From positions 1-64,000 of the forward strand of contig DSBV01000125.1 in assembly GCA_011045955.1 (NCBI GenBank): DNA of 64,000 nt, given 5' to 3'. The notes beneath the pieces are model-generated. The model was given only the letters and a program-made list of their open reading frames with translations, searched no databases and was not told where the DNA came from. Positions 1 through 9,937 of this stretch are shown in pieces (position 1 is the stretch's first letter; every line of letters starts with the position of its first letter). The position numbers and the translations under genes are program-made. This DNA is from Bacteroidales bacterium. Its GTDB lineage: Bacteria > Bacteroidota > Bacteroidia > Bacteroidales > Tenuifilaceae.

Positions 1-118
1 AACTTTTTCCGTCCCGCGCAAGAGCCCCCTCAACTTTTTTTTAATCCCCTCTGCCCCGCTACCCGCGCGCCGCTCTCCTCCGAAAGCGGGTGCAAAAGTA
101 GAAAAACGTTTTGAATTA
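1..118 (-). promoter_or_regulatory. Putative strong minus-strand promoter (TTG-N20-TACTTTTG) followed by a GC-rich leader running off the left edge; resembles Bacteroidota rRNA/stable-RNA leaders
   Basis: The reverse complement reads CCTTGCGTAATTCAAAACGTTTTTCTACTTTTGCACCCGCTTTCGGAGGAGAGCGG..., i.e. a -33 TTG and -7 TAnnTTTG at 20-bp spacing, then a GC-rich stretch with AAAAAAAAGTT/GGAAAAAGTT segments. No ORF covers it. Confidence 0.45.
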
Positions 119-292
119 CGCAAGGACTTATAGCGAATATTTTTGTTAAAGAGTGTTTCATGAGAGTTTGTCCCCTGATTATCAAACCAAAAATTTTGCT
201 TTCGTAATTGAGATAGATAGTTTTTGGCTAAAAAACTCTATCTTCGCACAATAGTTTATTAATATAGTATTTCAAACTACAATCATATTCAG

Positions 293-1042
293 ATGTCGTT
301 CAAAGAGAAACTTGTAATTATCCCTACCTACAACGAAAGTGAGAACATTTCCCGAATGATTAGCAAGGTAATGTCGCTTGAAGGGAACTTCCATCTTCTT
401 ATTGTTGACGATGGCTCACCCGATGGCACAGCCAGCATAGTAAAAGAAAAACAAAAGGAATATCCCGATAGACTTTTTATGATTGAACGATCAGGGAAAC
501 TGGGATTGGGAACAGCATATATTACTGGTTTTAAATGGGCTTTAGCCAATGGCTATAGGTATATTTTTGAGATGGATGCGGATTTTTCACACAACCCCGA
601 CGATTTAATCAACCTATACAATGCCTGCGCTAACGGGGCCGATCTGGCTATTGGCTCAAGGTACGTTAATGGAGTAAATGTTGTGAACTGGCCCATTGGA
701 AGAGTGCTTATGTCGTACTTTGCCTCTAAGTATGTACGACTGGTAACAAGAATGAAGGTGATGGATACCACCGCAGGTTTTAAATGTTACAAAGCCGAAG
801 TGCTAAAGTCCATCAATTTTGAGAAAATCAAGCATATAGGCTACGGTTTTCAAATTGAAATGAAGTTCACCGTTTGGAAGCTTGGCTTCAACATTGTTGA
901 AGTACCGATAATATTTACCGACAGAAAATTTGGCACTTCAAAAATGAGTGGAGGTATTTTCAATGAAGCCTTATGGGGCGTTGTTAACATGAAACTTAAA
1001 AGCCTTTTTGTTTCCTATAAAAAACTTCATGCTTCAAACTAG
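293..1042 (+). CDS. Polyprenol monophosphomannose synthase / GT2 family glycosyltransferase
   Basis: IIPTYNESENI, LIVDDGSPDGT, EMDADFSHNP and GSRYVNG motifs of dolichyl-phosphate mannosyltransferase-like GT2 enzymes. Confidence 0.9.
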   Translation: MSFKEKLVIIPTYNESENISRMISKVMSLEGNFHLLIVDDGSPDGTASIVKEKQKEYPDRLFMIERSGKLGLGTAYITGFKWALANGYRYIFEMDADFSHNPDDLINLYNACANGADLAIGSRYVNGVNVVNWPIGRVLMSYFASKYVRLVTRMKVMDTTAGFKCYKAEVLKSINFEKIKHIGYGFQIEMKFTVWKLGFNIVEVPIIFTDRKFGTSKMSGGIFNEALWGVVNMKLKSLFVSYKKLHASN

Positions 1043-1053
1043 ACAACTAAAAA

Positions 1054-2415
1054 ATGGGCCGACTTGCCATTATAAATGCAACCATTATTAACGAGGGTAA
1101 AACCTTTAAGGGTAACCTTATAGTTAAAGGTGAAACCATTGAGCATATTAGTACCGCCCCATTAAGTGTAGATAAGTTCATGCCTGAAGAGGTAATAAAT
1201 GCTGAGGGTTTATGGCTTTTACCAGGTGTTATAGACGATCAGGTGCACTTCCGTGAGCCAGGCCTTACCCATAAGGGTGATATCTACACCGAATCGAAAG
1301 CAGCTGTAGCCGGTGGTGTTACTTCATTTATGGAAATGCCTAATACTAAACCACAAACTACAACCATCGAACTTCTTCACGATAAATTTAAGATTGCAAG
1401 CCAGAAATCGTTAGCCAATTACTCGTTTTACTTAGGAGCCACCAACGACAATATTGGAGAGATTACAAAGATTGACCCAAGGAGTATTTGCGGATTAAAA
1501 GTTTTTATGGGTTCATCAACCGGCAACATGCTGGTTGATAACGAGGAAACGCTTGAAAAAATCTTTAAGTTCTCGCCAACAATAATTACAACACACTGCG
1601 AAGACGAGGATACTATCCGCAGAAATCTTGAAAAATACCAAGGGTTATACGGAAATAATATCGATATAAAATATCACGCAAGTATACGTAGCGCTGAGGC
1701 TTGCTATGTTTCGTCAGAAAAAGCTGTTAGACTAGCTAAAAAGCATGGTGCGCGCTTGCACATTCTTCATCTATCTACAGCAAGTGAACTTGAACTTTTA
1801 GATAATGATATCCCCCTAAAAAAAAAGAAAATAACCGGAGAGGTGTGTGTTCACCATTTATGGTTTAACGATAGCGATTACGACAGGTTGGGCTGGCGAA
1901 TAAAATGGAACCCCAGCGTAAAAACTGAAACCGACCGGTTAGCCCTTATTCAGGGTTTAAAAAAAAACCTGCTGGATGTTTTGGCAACCGATCATGCGCC
2001 ACACCTGATTAGTGAAAAAGACAATGTGTACACTAGTTCAGCATCGGGAAGCCCTATGGTTCAACACTCGCTGTTAGCCATGCTTGAACTAAGCAGGGAA
2101 GGTTATTTTAAGCCTGAACTTGTAGTTGAAAAGATGTGCCACTCCCCTGCCACACTTTTCAGAATTGAAAAACGAGGCTTTATACGCGAAGGATACTTTG
2201 CCGACCTTGTACTTGTTAATCCAAACAAAACACAGGTTGTTGCCACGGAGAACCTACTATACAAGTGTGGATGGTCGCCCCTGGAGGGTGAAACGCTTTC
2301 GCACACAGTTGAAATGACAATTGTAAACGGAAGAGTTGTTTACAACAAAGGAGTCTTCAATGAAACCGTAAAGGGAAAAGCTCTAACCTTTAACCTTCCA
2401 CCCAATGAACATTAA
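1054..2415 (+). CDS. pyrC: Dihydroorotase
   Basis: Amidohydrolase motifs: DDQVHFREPG, MPNTKP, TTHCEDE, HILHLSTA, ATDHAPH, GSPMVQHSL. Confidence 0.92.
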   Translation: MGRLAIINATIINEGKTFKGNLIVKGETIEHISTAPLSVDKFMPEEVINAEGLWLLPGVIDDQVHFREPGLTHKGDIYTESKAAVAGGVTSFMEMPNTKPQTTTIELLHDKFKIASQKSLANYSFYLGATNDNIGEITKIDPRSICGLKVFMGSSTGNMLVDNEETLEKIFKFSPTIITTHCEDEDTIRRNLEKYQGLYGNNIDIKYHASIRSAEACYVSSEKAVRLAKKHGARLHILHLSTASELELLDNDIPLKKKKITGEVCVHHLWFNDSDYDRLGWRIKWNPSVKTETDRLALIQGLKKNLLDVLATDHAPHLISEKDNVYTSSASGSPMVQHSLLAMLELSREGYFKPELVVEKMCHSPATLFRIEKRGFIREGYFADLVLVNPNKTQVVATENLLYKCGWSPLEGETLSHTVEMTIVNGRVVYNKGVFNETVKGKALTFNLPPNEH

Positions 2416-2893
2416 GTATAAGTTGGTTTTGCTTTCCATAGTTTTTTTGTCGTGTAGCAAATCGCAACCCAAAAATGTAATTGTTGACATTACTGGTAAT
2501 GAGCAGGATTTGATCTTAATTGCCGATAGCATTAAGTATGAGGTAGTAGTCCATGCGTCCGAAAACGACATTTGGGATAGCGAAAGGCTTCAGGGCTACC
2601 AAAATCACAAAGCTTTTATAGATGGTACCTTTAAAGGTATACTTAACGGTAAATTAAGGGCTTTAGACTATACAACCAACGAACCATTGACCGTTGAGGA
2701 GGTTAGAAAGATAATTGAATACAATAATATAGATGCTTCACAAATTGGTAAATTACTTTTTACCGAACAGTGGCTTATAGATAAACAGGGGCACCTCCAT
2801 AAAAAGATACTCTCCATAACCTTTGGTAAATCAGAATACAGCAAACAAGGCACGTTTAAAGGGTATAGCGCGCTATTTACGGTAAAATACTAA
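2405..2893 (+). CDS. Putative lipoprotein of unknown function
   Basis: Signal peptide with lipobox-like VFLSC; overlaps the end of pyrC by 11 bp; unfamiliar remainder. Confidence 0.7.
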   Translation: MNIKYKLVLLSIVFLSCSKSQPKNVIVDITGNEQDLILIADSIKYEVVVHASENDIWDSERLQGYQNHKAFIDGTFKGILNGKLRALDYTTNEPLTVEEVRKIIEYNNIDASQIGKLLFTEQWLIDKQGHLHKKILSITFGKSEYSKQGTFKGYSALFTVKY

Positions 2894-4173
2894 ACGTTAC
2901 CGGCATCCATTACAAAACGTGCAGTGCTTCGTGTTCGCTGTTGCAGGTAAACAACCCGATTGCCAATAAAATCCTCAATTATTTCCGGTGTGTAATGCCG
3001 TATGGTTAACAGGTCAAGGTTACTGTTGTAGCGAACGACAAACTCATGCTTCATTTCTTCCAGTGCATCACCAAGTCGGAGTTTATCGTTGTCAACACAA
3101 ACGGTAAAACTTATGGCTGAGTTATTCACCATATTAACCTTAATGCGATGTTTATAGAGCAACGCAAATATCTTACTAAGACAATCCTCAATTACAAACG
3201 AGAAATCGCGTGGCGTAAGAGTTATGAGCAGCTGGTTCCTTTTAAGCACCAACACAGGCGGTAACTTAACGGGAGTATCGGAATGGGCTATGATTGTCCC
3301 CTGAGCTTCGGGGTCCATGAACGATTTAACAAACAAAGGTATTTTTTTATTCTGGAGTGGTTTTATTGTTTTTGGGTGGATAACCTGTGCTCCGCAATAG
3401 GCAAGCTCTATAGCTTCCTGGTACGATACAAAGTTAATCTTAACCGCATTGCTGAAAATTTTAGGATCGGCGCTTAGCACGCCTGCAACATCTTTCCAAA
3501 TGGTTACATCTTGAGCATCAAGAAGATTGGCAAGGATGGCAGCAGTATAGTCGGAACCCTCACGCCCAAGAGTGGTTGTTGTCCCCCTTTCGGTTCCGGC
3601 AATAAAACCTTGGGTTAAAAAGATATTTGCCAATGAAAAATCGAATTCACGCTGGCACAATAGCCGCGATGTTGATTCATCAATTACTCCTTCGCGATAT
3701 GAGGTGTCGGACCTAAGACATTGCCTTGCATCTACTAAAGTATTGGCAATGCCAATGGAATTAAGGTAATGGTTAATAATTCTAGTGGAGAATAATTCGC
3801 CGTACGATACAACCTGATCGTAATGGTAATCATATCCCTTTGTAGGAGCTTGACTGAGTTGGTTTTCTAACTGGTTAAACAAGACCTGCAACTCAGTAAT
3901 TAACATCTGGTTGGGGTTCCCCTCAACCAAACCCATAGCCTCGTTTAAATGGAACTGCTCAATCTCTTTAAGTTTTTCTTCCATCGCTGTTAAATCGGCA
4001 TTCATCCAGTGCATTAAAACCTCCTCCAGCGCATTGGTTGTTTTGGCCATAGCCGAAACAACAATCACCAGGTTTTCAGTGGAAAACCGTTTTACAATGT
4101 TGGCTAAATTTCTAACAGCACCGGCCGACTTAACCGAGGCTCCGCCAAACTTAAAGACACGAATGGGTTTCAT
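2890..4173 (-). CDS. lysC: Aspartate kinase (monofunctional)
   Basis: RVFKFGGASVKSA N-terminus, TTTLGREGSDYTAA and IWKDVAGVLSADPK motifs; no homoserine dehydrogenase fusion. Confidence 0.9.
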   Translation of the reverse strand: MKPIRVFKFGGASVKSAGAVRNLANIVKRFSTENLVIVVSAMAKTTNALEEVLMHWMNADLTAMEEKLKEIEQFHLNEAMGLVEGNPNQMLITELQVLFNQLENQLSQAPTKGYDYHYDQVVSYGELFSTRIINHYLNSIGIANTLVDARQCLRSDTSYREGVIDESTSRLLCQREFDFSLANIFLTQGFIAGTERGTTTTLGREGSDYTAAILANLLDAQDVTIWKDVAGVLSADPKIFSNAVKINFVSYQEAIELAYCGAQVIHPKTIKPLQNKKIPLFVKSFMDPEAQGTIIAHSDTPVKLPPVLVLKRNQLLITLTPRDFSFVIEDCLSKIFALLYKHRIKVNMVNNSAISFTVCVDNDKLRLGDALEEMKHEFVVRYNSNLDLLTIRHYTPEIIEDFIGNRVVYLQQRTRSTARFVMDAGNV

Positions 4174-4322
4174 TGCTGAAAAATTTCTTAAACTTACAAA
4201 AAAGTTAAGTATATACTCTTAACATGCAAGCTACTTTTTTAGCGATTGCTGGTTAAGGAATAGTATCGCAAACGTTTCAAATTTGATTTTTTTGGTCTTG
4301 CCATGCCTTCGCAACGGAAAAA

Positions 4323-5363
4323 ATGGCTACTTTTACTCACAAATTAGAATTAATAACCATCATGCACGGATACAATGTAAAAACACTAACACAGTTTATC
4401 ATTGAGAGGCAAGCCGATTTCCCCTACGCTACAGGGGAATTCACCCGATTGCTTTACCACGTGGGAGTTGCAGCAAAACTTGTAAACAAGAAGGTTAACA
4501 AAGCCGGGCTTGTTGATGTTTTGGGCGAGGCCGGTAACATAAACGTGCAAGGCGAGGAACAGAAAAAACTCGACCTGTTAGCCAACTGGCAATTTGTACA
4601 AGCGCTAAAAAACAGCAGGGAGTGCTGCGGGGTAGCATCGGAAGAAGATCAGGAAATAATTACCTGGGACGATGAGCTTAGCAAGGATGGCAATTATATC
4701 TTTTGTATGGATCCGCTCGATGGATCATCGAATATTGATGTAAATGTATCCATTGGTACTATTTTTAGTATCTACAGACGAATAAGCCCCCGCGGAACAA
4801 AACCCACCATGGAAGATTTCCTACAGCCTGGAAATAAGCAAGTAGCTGCGGGATATGTAATTTACGGTTCTTCAACTATGCTGGTTTACACCACAGGCCG
4901 CGGAGTTTATGGTTTTACCCTTGACCCCTCGATTGGTGAGTTTTGCCTATCGCACCTTAATATAATCACGCCATCCGATGGTTACATATACTCCATCAAC
5001 GAAGGTAACTATACCCATTTCCCTGAGGGGGTTAAAAAATACGTAGAGTATTGTAAGCAGGATGATAAGCCCACAAAACGACCCTACTCCGCCCGGTATA
5101 TCGGTTCGCTTGTTTCTGATTTTCATAGGAATCTCCTTAAGGGAGGCATTTTCTTGTACCCACCAACAGCATCGGCATCCAAAGGTAAATTACGATTGAT
5201 TTACGAGTGCAACCCTATAGCTTTTCTGGCCGAACAGGCTGGAGGCTTAGCCTCCGACGGTAAAAACAGGATACTTGACATTCAACCCGAATCGCTTCAC
5301 CAAAGAGTTCCTCTTTATGTGGGTTCAAAAAATATGGTTCAAAAGCTTCAGGAATTTTTATAG
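4323..5363 (+). CDS. fbp: Class I fructose-1,6-bisphosphatase
   Basis: [50 protein letters not shown] and [19 protein letters not shown] motifs. Confidence 0.95.
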   Translation: MATFTHKLELITIMHGYNVKTLTQFIIERQADFPYATGEFTRLLYHVGVAAKLVNKKVNKAGLVDVLGEAGNINVQGEEQKKLDLLANWQFVQALKNSRECCGVASEEDQEIITWDDELSKDGNYIFCMDPLDGSSNIDVNVSIGTIFSIYRRISPRGTKPTMEDFLQPGNKQVAAGYVIYGSSTMLVYTTGRGVYGFTLDPSIGEFCLSHLNIITPSDGYIYSINEGNYTHFPEGVKKYVEYCKQDDKPTKRPYSARYIGSLVSDFHRNLLKGGIFLYPPTASASKGKLRLIYECNPIAFLAEQAGGLASDGKNRILDIQPESLHQRVPLYVGSKNMVQKLQEFL

Positions 5364-5642
5364 ATACACATCGCCCTTACCATACGTTTTGCGCTCAATT
5401 AGCCGTAAACATAATTTATTTCTCCACATAAAGCATTAACCGTATAATACTTGGTTATTCTTTGTTTATTCAACTTTAACAAGATTTGAAAGGGAAAAAA
5501 TGGTTACCACTTTATTAAATACTAAAATATATTTTCAAATTATATTTTGAATACATGAAGATTAAATCAACATATTTACCTCTTTTTCTGAATGTTAAAT
5601 TTGTCAAAAAATTTTTATAAATAATATTTTTTATCAATTAAC

Positions 5643-5656
5643 TGCAAATATTTGCA
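5643..5656. repeat. 14-bp perfect palindrome TGCAAATATTTGCA upstream of the AT-hook gene
   Basis: Read directly; reverse complement identical. Confidence 0.85.
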
Positions 5657-5731
5657 TTTTAATATAAAATGTTTTTAAATTGCAATTCAAAATAATTAAA
5701 AATCAGGAGATAAAACACAAACTATACAACC

Positions 5732-6460
5732 ATGAAGAAAATTACTCTCTCAAATGATGAGATTGAAGATCTAAAAGATCTCTACCAATCAGAGATTGAT
5801 AGGGCACAACGTCGAATTGATAGTTTAAAATCAATTTTGCGAAAAATTGAAAAAGGCGATTTAGGCGACGAAAAGGAAGTTGCCGCTCCTAAAAAAAGAG
5901 GACGCAAACCAAAAGCAAAAGAAGTAGCAGAACCCACAACCCCCAAAAAAAGAGGACGCCCCAAGAAAATTACTGCTGAAGCCAATAAAAGTGCCCAAAC
6001 AGGAGAACCCAAGAAAAGAGGAAGAAAACCAAAAGAAAATTCCGAAACAAAAGCTGAAAAGCCAAAAAAAGAGCCCCAAAAAGTAACTATGAAAAAAGTT
6101 AAAACATCGCCACCTAAAAAAAGGGGACGGAAGCCAAAATCGTTACGTAAAAGATTAAAACCAACTATAGAGGACGAAAAAATTAAATGGAATGATTTAA
6201 TTATCGATATTTTTAAATCAAACGATAAATTGCTCCAGGCAAAGGACCTTACAATGAGAGTTCTTGAAAAGCTTCAACTGCCCGAAGTAGAGAAGGACAG
6301 AACTCGTATGGCTGTAGCAACCAATCTTACAAAACTTACAAAATACGAAAAAAAGATTTTTAAGTATGCGCGCCCCGACCATAAAATAGCCTATTACGGT
6401 TTAGCTGAATGGTTCAATGAGGATGGTACACTAAAGCCTGAATACCAAAATAAATTCTAA
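5732..6460 (+). CDS. AT-hook-repeat DNA-binding protein (four PKKRGRKPK/PKKRGRPKK motifs) with a C-terminal globular, possibly winged-helix, domain
   Basis: Four RGR(K)P-type AT-hook motifs at aa 53-61, 71-79, 93-101 and 128-136; N-terminal predicted coiled coil; lysine-rich linkers. Confidence 0.8.
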   Translation: MKKITLSNDEIEDLKDLYQSEIDRAQRRIDSLKSILRKIEKGDLGDEKEVAAPKKRGRKPKAKEVAEPTTPKKRGRPKKITAEANKSAQTGEPKKRGRKPKENSETKAEKPKKEPQKVTMKKVKTSPPKKRGRKPKSLRKRLKPTIEDEKIKWNDLIIDIFKSNDKLLQAKDLTMRVLEKLQLPEVEKDRTRMAVATNLTKLTKYEKKIFKYARPDHKIAYYGLAEWFNEDGTLKPEYQNKF

Positions 6461-6515
6461 GTTTCATTCTTTATCGATAAAAAAGCCGTAAATTGAGGCC
6501 TTTAATTCCCATTGT

Positions 6516-7275
6516 ATGGGAAGTGTATTTGAAACGGCAGGACGAGTTCTTGGCGAGGTTATTTACCAAAATAGGAATTTAGACCAGTTAGTATCGTACT
6601 GGATTGCTCAAAATAAGCAGTGGTAACCAATTGACAAGTACCAGTTTGCAGTCGTTTTGGAGGGTACAACCCGATAGTGGCGGTTGCTGAATGAACTAAA
6701 CGATAGAGAATTTCCAAAATTTGGCTCACATACTCATAACATTGTAGCCATTTACACAACCCTAACACCCTTTGGATTTCCAGAGGAGCGTAAAATTCCT
6801 AAATGTTTAAAAAGAAATTTCAGAACAAACTAAATCAACTTTCAAATAATAGGGCAATAAAAGAGTCTATTCCCGATTGGCTCGATGAACTAGGGTTAAA
6901 GGAACTGAACGAAAGATGGCCAAGTGAGATTCATAACTTAAATCATAAAGCCCCAATAATTCTAAGAACAAACCTTTTAAAAACGAACGTTCAAGAGTTG
7001 AATAACTGTTTGAAACGTGAAGGGTATAAAACAAAAAAAATCCCAACTCCCATGCCATATTGCTAACCGAATCGGCCAACATTTTTAAATCCAAGGTTGG
7101 AGACTGCATGGTTTATGCTACCTGTAGCATACGTCCTTCAGAGAATGAAGAGCAGGTTCAGTGGTTCTTGGAACAAACGGAGGGACGCTTTACCCTGGAG
7201 GAGGAAAAAACAATCTCTCCCTTACAAACTGGCTTTGACGGGTTTTACATGGCAAGGCTAAAGCGTATTGAATAG
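6516..7275 (+). pseudogene. Degenerate RsmB/RsmF-like 16S rRNA (m5C) methyltransferase remnant
   Basis: N-terminal pieces in broken frames (…NKQW*…TTR*WRLLNELNDREFPKFG), then RAIKESIPDWLDELGLKELNERWPSEIHNLNHKAPIILRTNLLKT (6803-7066), then VYATCSIRPSENEEQVQWFLEQ…GFDGFYMARL (7060-7275). The SAM-binding/catalytic centre between them is absent. Confidence 0.82.
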
Positions 7276-7277
7276 TT

Positions 7278-8675
7278 CTATTCCTGCACAATGTGGCCAA
7301 TTAAAGTTGCAGGAGTACAATCGGTTACCTCTACAAAAACAAACTCGCCAATTTTGTGGTTCTCCTTTGGGAATACAACTACCTTACTCTGGCTGGTTCG
7401 GCCAAAAAATTCATCTTTTGATTTTTTTGACTCCCCTTCAATTAGCACCTCAAAACGCTTACCCAAATCGTTTTTCTTGCTTTGCTCCGATAGTTTTCCC
7501 TGTAGCTCAATAATCTCAGTTAATCTTCGGGTTTTTACCTCTTCTGGAACATCATCAGCTAGCTGCCGGGCAGCCTTAGTATTTGGCCTCTCGGAATACT
7601 TGAACATGTAGGCAAAGTCAAACCCCACCTCGCGCATAAGGCTTAGCGTCATATCGTGATCAAGTTCGGTTTCGGTACAAAACCCGGTAATAATATCGGT
7701 TGAGATAGAACAATCGGGGATGATGGAACGAATAGCGTCAATTCTAACGAGGTAGTCCTTACGGGTGTACTTGCGGTTCATCAGCTGAAGAATGCGTGTA
7801 GACCCCGATTGAACAGGAAGATGAATGTGGTTGCAAATGTTCTCGTACATAGCCATGGTGTAGAGTACCTCATTGGTTAAATCCTTGGGGTGCGATGTGG
7901 AAAAGCGAACCCTTAACCGCGGGTCGACTAGAGCAACCATTTCAAGCAAATCGGAAAAGTTTACTCTATGTTTAACCAGCCCTTTTTGCTCCTCCCAGTG
8001 GTATGAGTTTACATTTTGCCCGAGTAGGGTAACCTCACGGTAACCAGCATCGACCAATTCCTGAACTTCCCTAACAATGGTATGGGGGTCGCGGCTTCGC
8101 TCCGCTCCACGTGTGTAGGGTACAACACAGTAGGAACACATATTGTTGCAACCACGCATGATTGAAACAAAGGCTGAAACTCCATTCTTATCGAGCCGAA
8201 CAGGGCTTATATCGGCATAGGTTTCCTCCCTGGAAAGCAGTACATTAATACCCTTCTGACCATCCACTGCTGAACGCAACAATACAGGCAACTCACGGTA
8301 AGCATCGGGGCCAACCACCAAATCAACAACCTTCTTTTCCTCCAAAAGCTGATCCTTGAGCCGTTCGGCCATACAGCCCAATACCCCAACCAAAACCGAA
8401 GGTTTTGATTTCTTTACTTGCCCAAATAAATCGATACGACCAAATACTCGTGTTTCTGCATTCTCGCGTATGGAGCAGGTGTTTATCAGTATAACATCGG
8501 CATCGTTGATGTTGCTGGTTATTGCATATCCATTGGCTATTAGTATTGATGCCACAACCTCGCTATCGTTCGCATTCATTTGGCAGCCATAGGTCTCAAT
8601 ATAAATCTTTGGGCAACTGCTATCATCGCTCAGCGTGCTCTCAAAAATGTTAGCATCGTCGGCATTAAAATCCAT
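7278..8675 (-). CDS. miaB: tRNA (N6-isopentenyl adenosine(37)-C2)-methylthiotransferase MiaB
   Basis: [38 protein letters not shown] and HLPVQSGS motifs; the ORF runs to 8744 but MDFNADD at 8675 lies just downstream of a TACCTTTG promoter-like element. Confidence 0.93.
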   Translation of the reverse strand: MDFNADDANIFESTLSDDSSCPKIYIETYGCQMNANDSEVVASILIANGYAITSNINDADVILINTCSIRENAETRVFGRIDLFGQVKKSKPSVLVGVLGCMAERLKDQLLEEKKVVDLVVGPDAYRELPVLLRSAVDGQKGINVLLSREETYADISPVRLDKNGVSAFVSIMRGCNNMCSYCVVPYTRGAERSRDPHTIVREVQELVDAGYREVTLLGQNVNSYHWEEQKGLVKHRVNFSDLLEMVALVDPRLRVRFSTSHPKDLTNEVLYTMAMYENICNHIHLPVQSGSTRILQLMNRKYTRKDYLVRIDAIRSIIPDCSISTDIITGFCTETELDHDMTLSLMREVGFDFAYMFKYSERPNTKAARQLADDVPEEVKTRRLTEIIELQGKLSEQSKKNDLGKRFEVLIEGESKKSKDEFFGRTSQSKVVVFPKENHKIGEFVFVEVTDCTPATLIGHIVQE

Positions 8676-8764
8676 TGGAAATCGTTTTTTTTGCAAAGGT
8701 AAGAATTTATGAACATTTTGATTTAGCTGTATAAAGTGATACAAATCAATAGAGGCTAAATATT

Positions 8765-8795
8765 TTTGTTAAGCACAAGTTTGTTGCTAACTTTG
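8765..8795 (+). promoter_or_regulatory. Bacteroidota-type promoter (TTTG-N19-TAACTTTG) upstream of yebC
   Basis: TTTG at 8765-8768, TAACTTTG at 8788-8795, 19-bp spacing, start codon 8825. Confidence 0.65.
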
Positions 8796-8824
8796 CACTT
8801 TACCTGAGACAAAAATAAAAAACT

Positions 8825-9571
8825 ATGAGTGGACACAATAAATGGTCAACCATCAAACGCAAGAAAGGGGCTCTTGATGCCAAGCGTTCAAAGGAATTCT
8901 CTAGGATAATCAAGGAAATATCCGTTGCTGTAAAGGAAGGAGGGGCTGACCCAGAGGGCAACCCACGATTAAGACTTGCCATTATCAACGCCAAAGGGGT
9001 AAACATGCCCAAGGAGAATATCCTGAGGGCGATCTCTAAGGCTGAGAAAGATCCTGAAAACCTTCAGGAAATTACCTTTGAGGGCTATGGCCCGGGAGGT
9101 ATTGCTATTTTTATTGAGTGCCTTACCGATAATAACAACCGAACCATTAGTGCAGTCCGTTCAACCCTCACCAAAAAAGGTGGGAACCTTGGAACCAATG
9201 GCTCACTGGCATTCCTTTTCAGCAGGAAAGGGATCTTTACCATCGCAAAGGATAAAATCAACCTTGAGGAGGTGGAACTCGACCTAATTGATGCTGGGGC
9301 CCAAAATATTGATGATAACGGCGATTTCTATGTGATCACTACCGAAATGGAAGATTTTGGCAAAATGAATAAGAAACTTGAAGAACTGAAAATAGAGGTG
9401 GAAAATGCCAGCCTGCAACGTATCCCTAACGATTTCAAATCGGTTGACAAGGATACTGCCTTGAAGTTCCTGAAACTGGTTGATGAACTAGAGGATAACG
9501 ACGATGTTCAGCAGGTTTACCATAACCTGGAGCTTACCGATGAGGTGATGGCTGCCATGGATAACGAGTAA
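8825..9571 (+). CDS. YebC/PmpR family DNA-binding transcriptional regulator
   Basis: MSGHNKWSTIKRKKGALDAKRSKEFSRIIKEI; GGNLGTNGSLAFLF. Confidence 0.95.
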   Translation: MSGHNKWSTIKRKKGALDAKRSKEFSRIIKEISVAVKEGGADPEGNPRLRLAIINAKGVNMPKENILRAISKAEKDPENLQEITFEGYGPGGIAIFIECLTDNNNRTISAVRSTLTKKGGNLGTNGSLAFLFSRKGIFTIAKDKINLEEVELDLIDAGAQNIDDNGDFYVITTEMEDFGKMNKKLEELKIEVENASLQRIPNDFKSVDKDTALKFLKLVDELEDNDDVQQVYHNLELTDEVMAAMDNE

Positions 9572-9597
9572 ACACAGTAAAAACTTTATGCCCCCCT

Positions 9598-9619
9598 ACT
9601 CCCCTTTTGGGGAGTTTTT
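9598..9619 (+). terminator. Intrinsic terminator after yebC
   Basis: ACTCCCC-TTTT-GGGGAGT followed by TTTT. Confidence 0.75.
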
Positions 9620-9937
9620 ATCCAGATAAGTCAATAAATACAAGTTTTTTAACGTTTTCTGTTTCTATTTTACTAATATCCTCTAAAAATGTTACCCCCC
9701 CATTTTTATCAGACCCGCTGAATTTGTTAATTCAAAGTCATTCGGTTTAGCTGTCCACTTTTTACTATTCCTCTAACTTACTCTAACTCCATCTTATTCT
9801 GTCTATTCCGAATCATTCCTCTAAAATATTTCAGCATCCCCTTTTAATTTAATGCTTACTATATGCCAAGGCCAATCAAACTTATTACTTTTGTGGGTAT
9901 GGTATAACATTTGATCTTATTAATAAAAACATAAAAC

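Noticed and set aside
5782-6079. Antisense ORFs (76 and 72 aa) across the AT-hook region
   Set aside because: Low-complexity complements of the lysine-rich repeats; no start context or homology signal.
5888-6139. Repeats in the AT-hook gene as a CRISPR or DNA satellite
   Set aside because: The repeats are protein-level motifs with variable spacing and codon usage inside an ORF. No CRISPR array was seen in the window.
6803-7275. ORFs 6803-7066 and 7060-7275 as two independent small genes
   Set aside because: Together with upstream out-of-frame segments they match consecutive parts of one RsmB-like methyltransferase, so they are treated as pseudogene fragments.
8676-8744. MiaB N-terminal extension ([23 protein letters not shown])
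   Set aside because: It runs through a TACCTTTG promoter-like element and has no MiaB-like sequence; the internal Met at 8675 is more likely.
9886-9893. TACTTTTG as promoter for the LEA2-like gene
   Set aside because: No TTTG at suitable -33 spacing; left unannotated.
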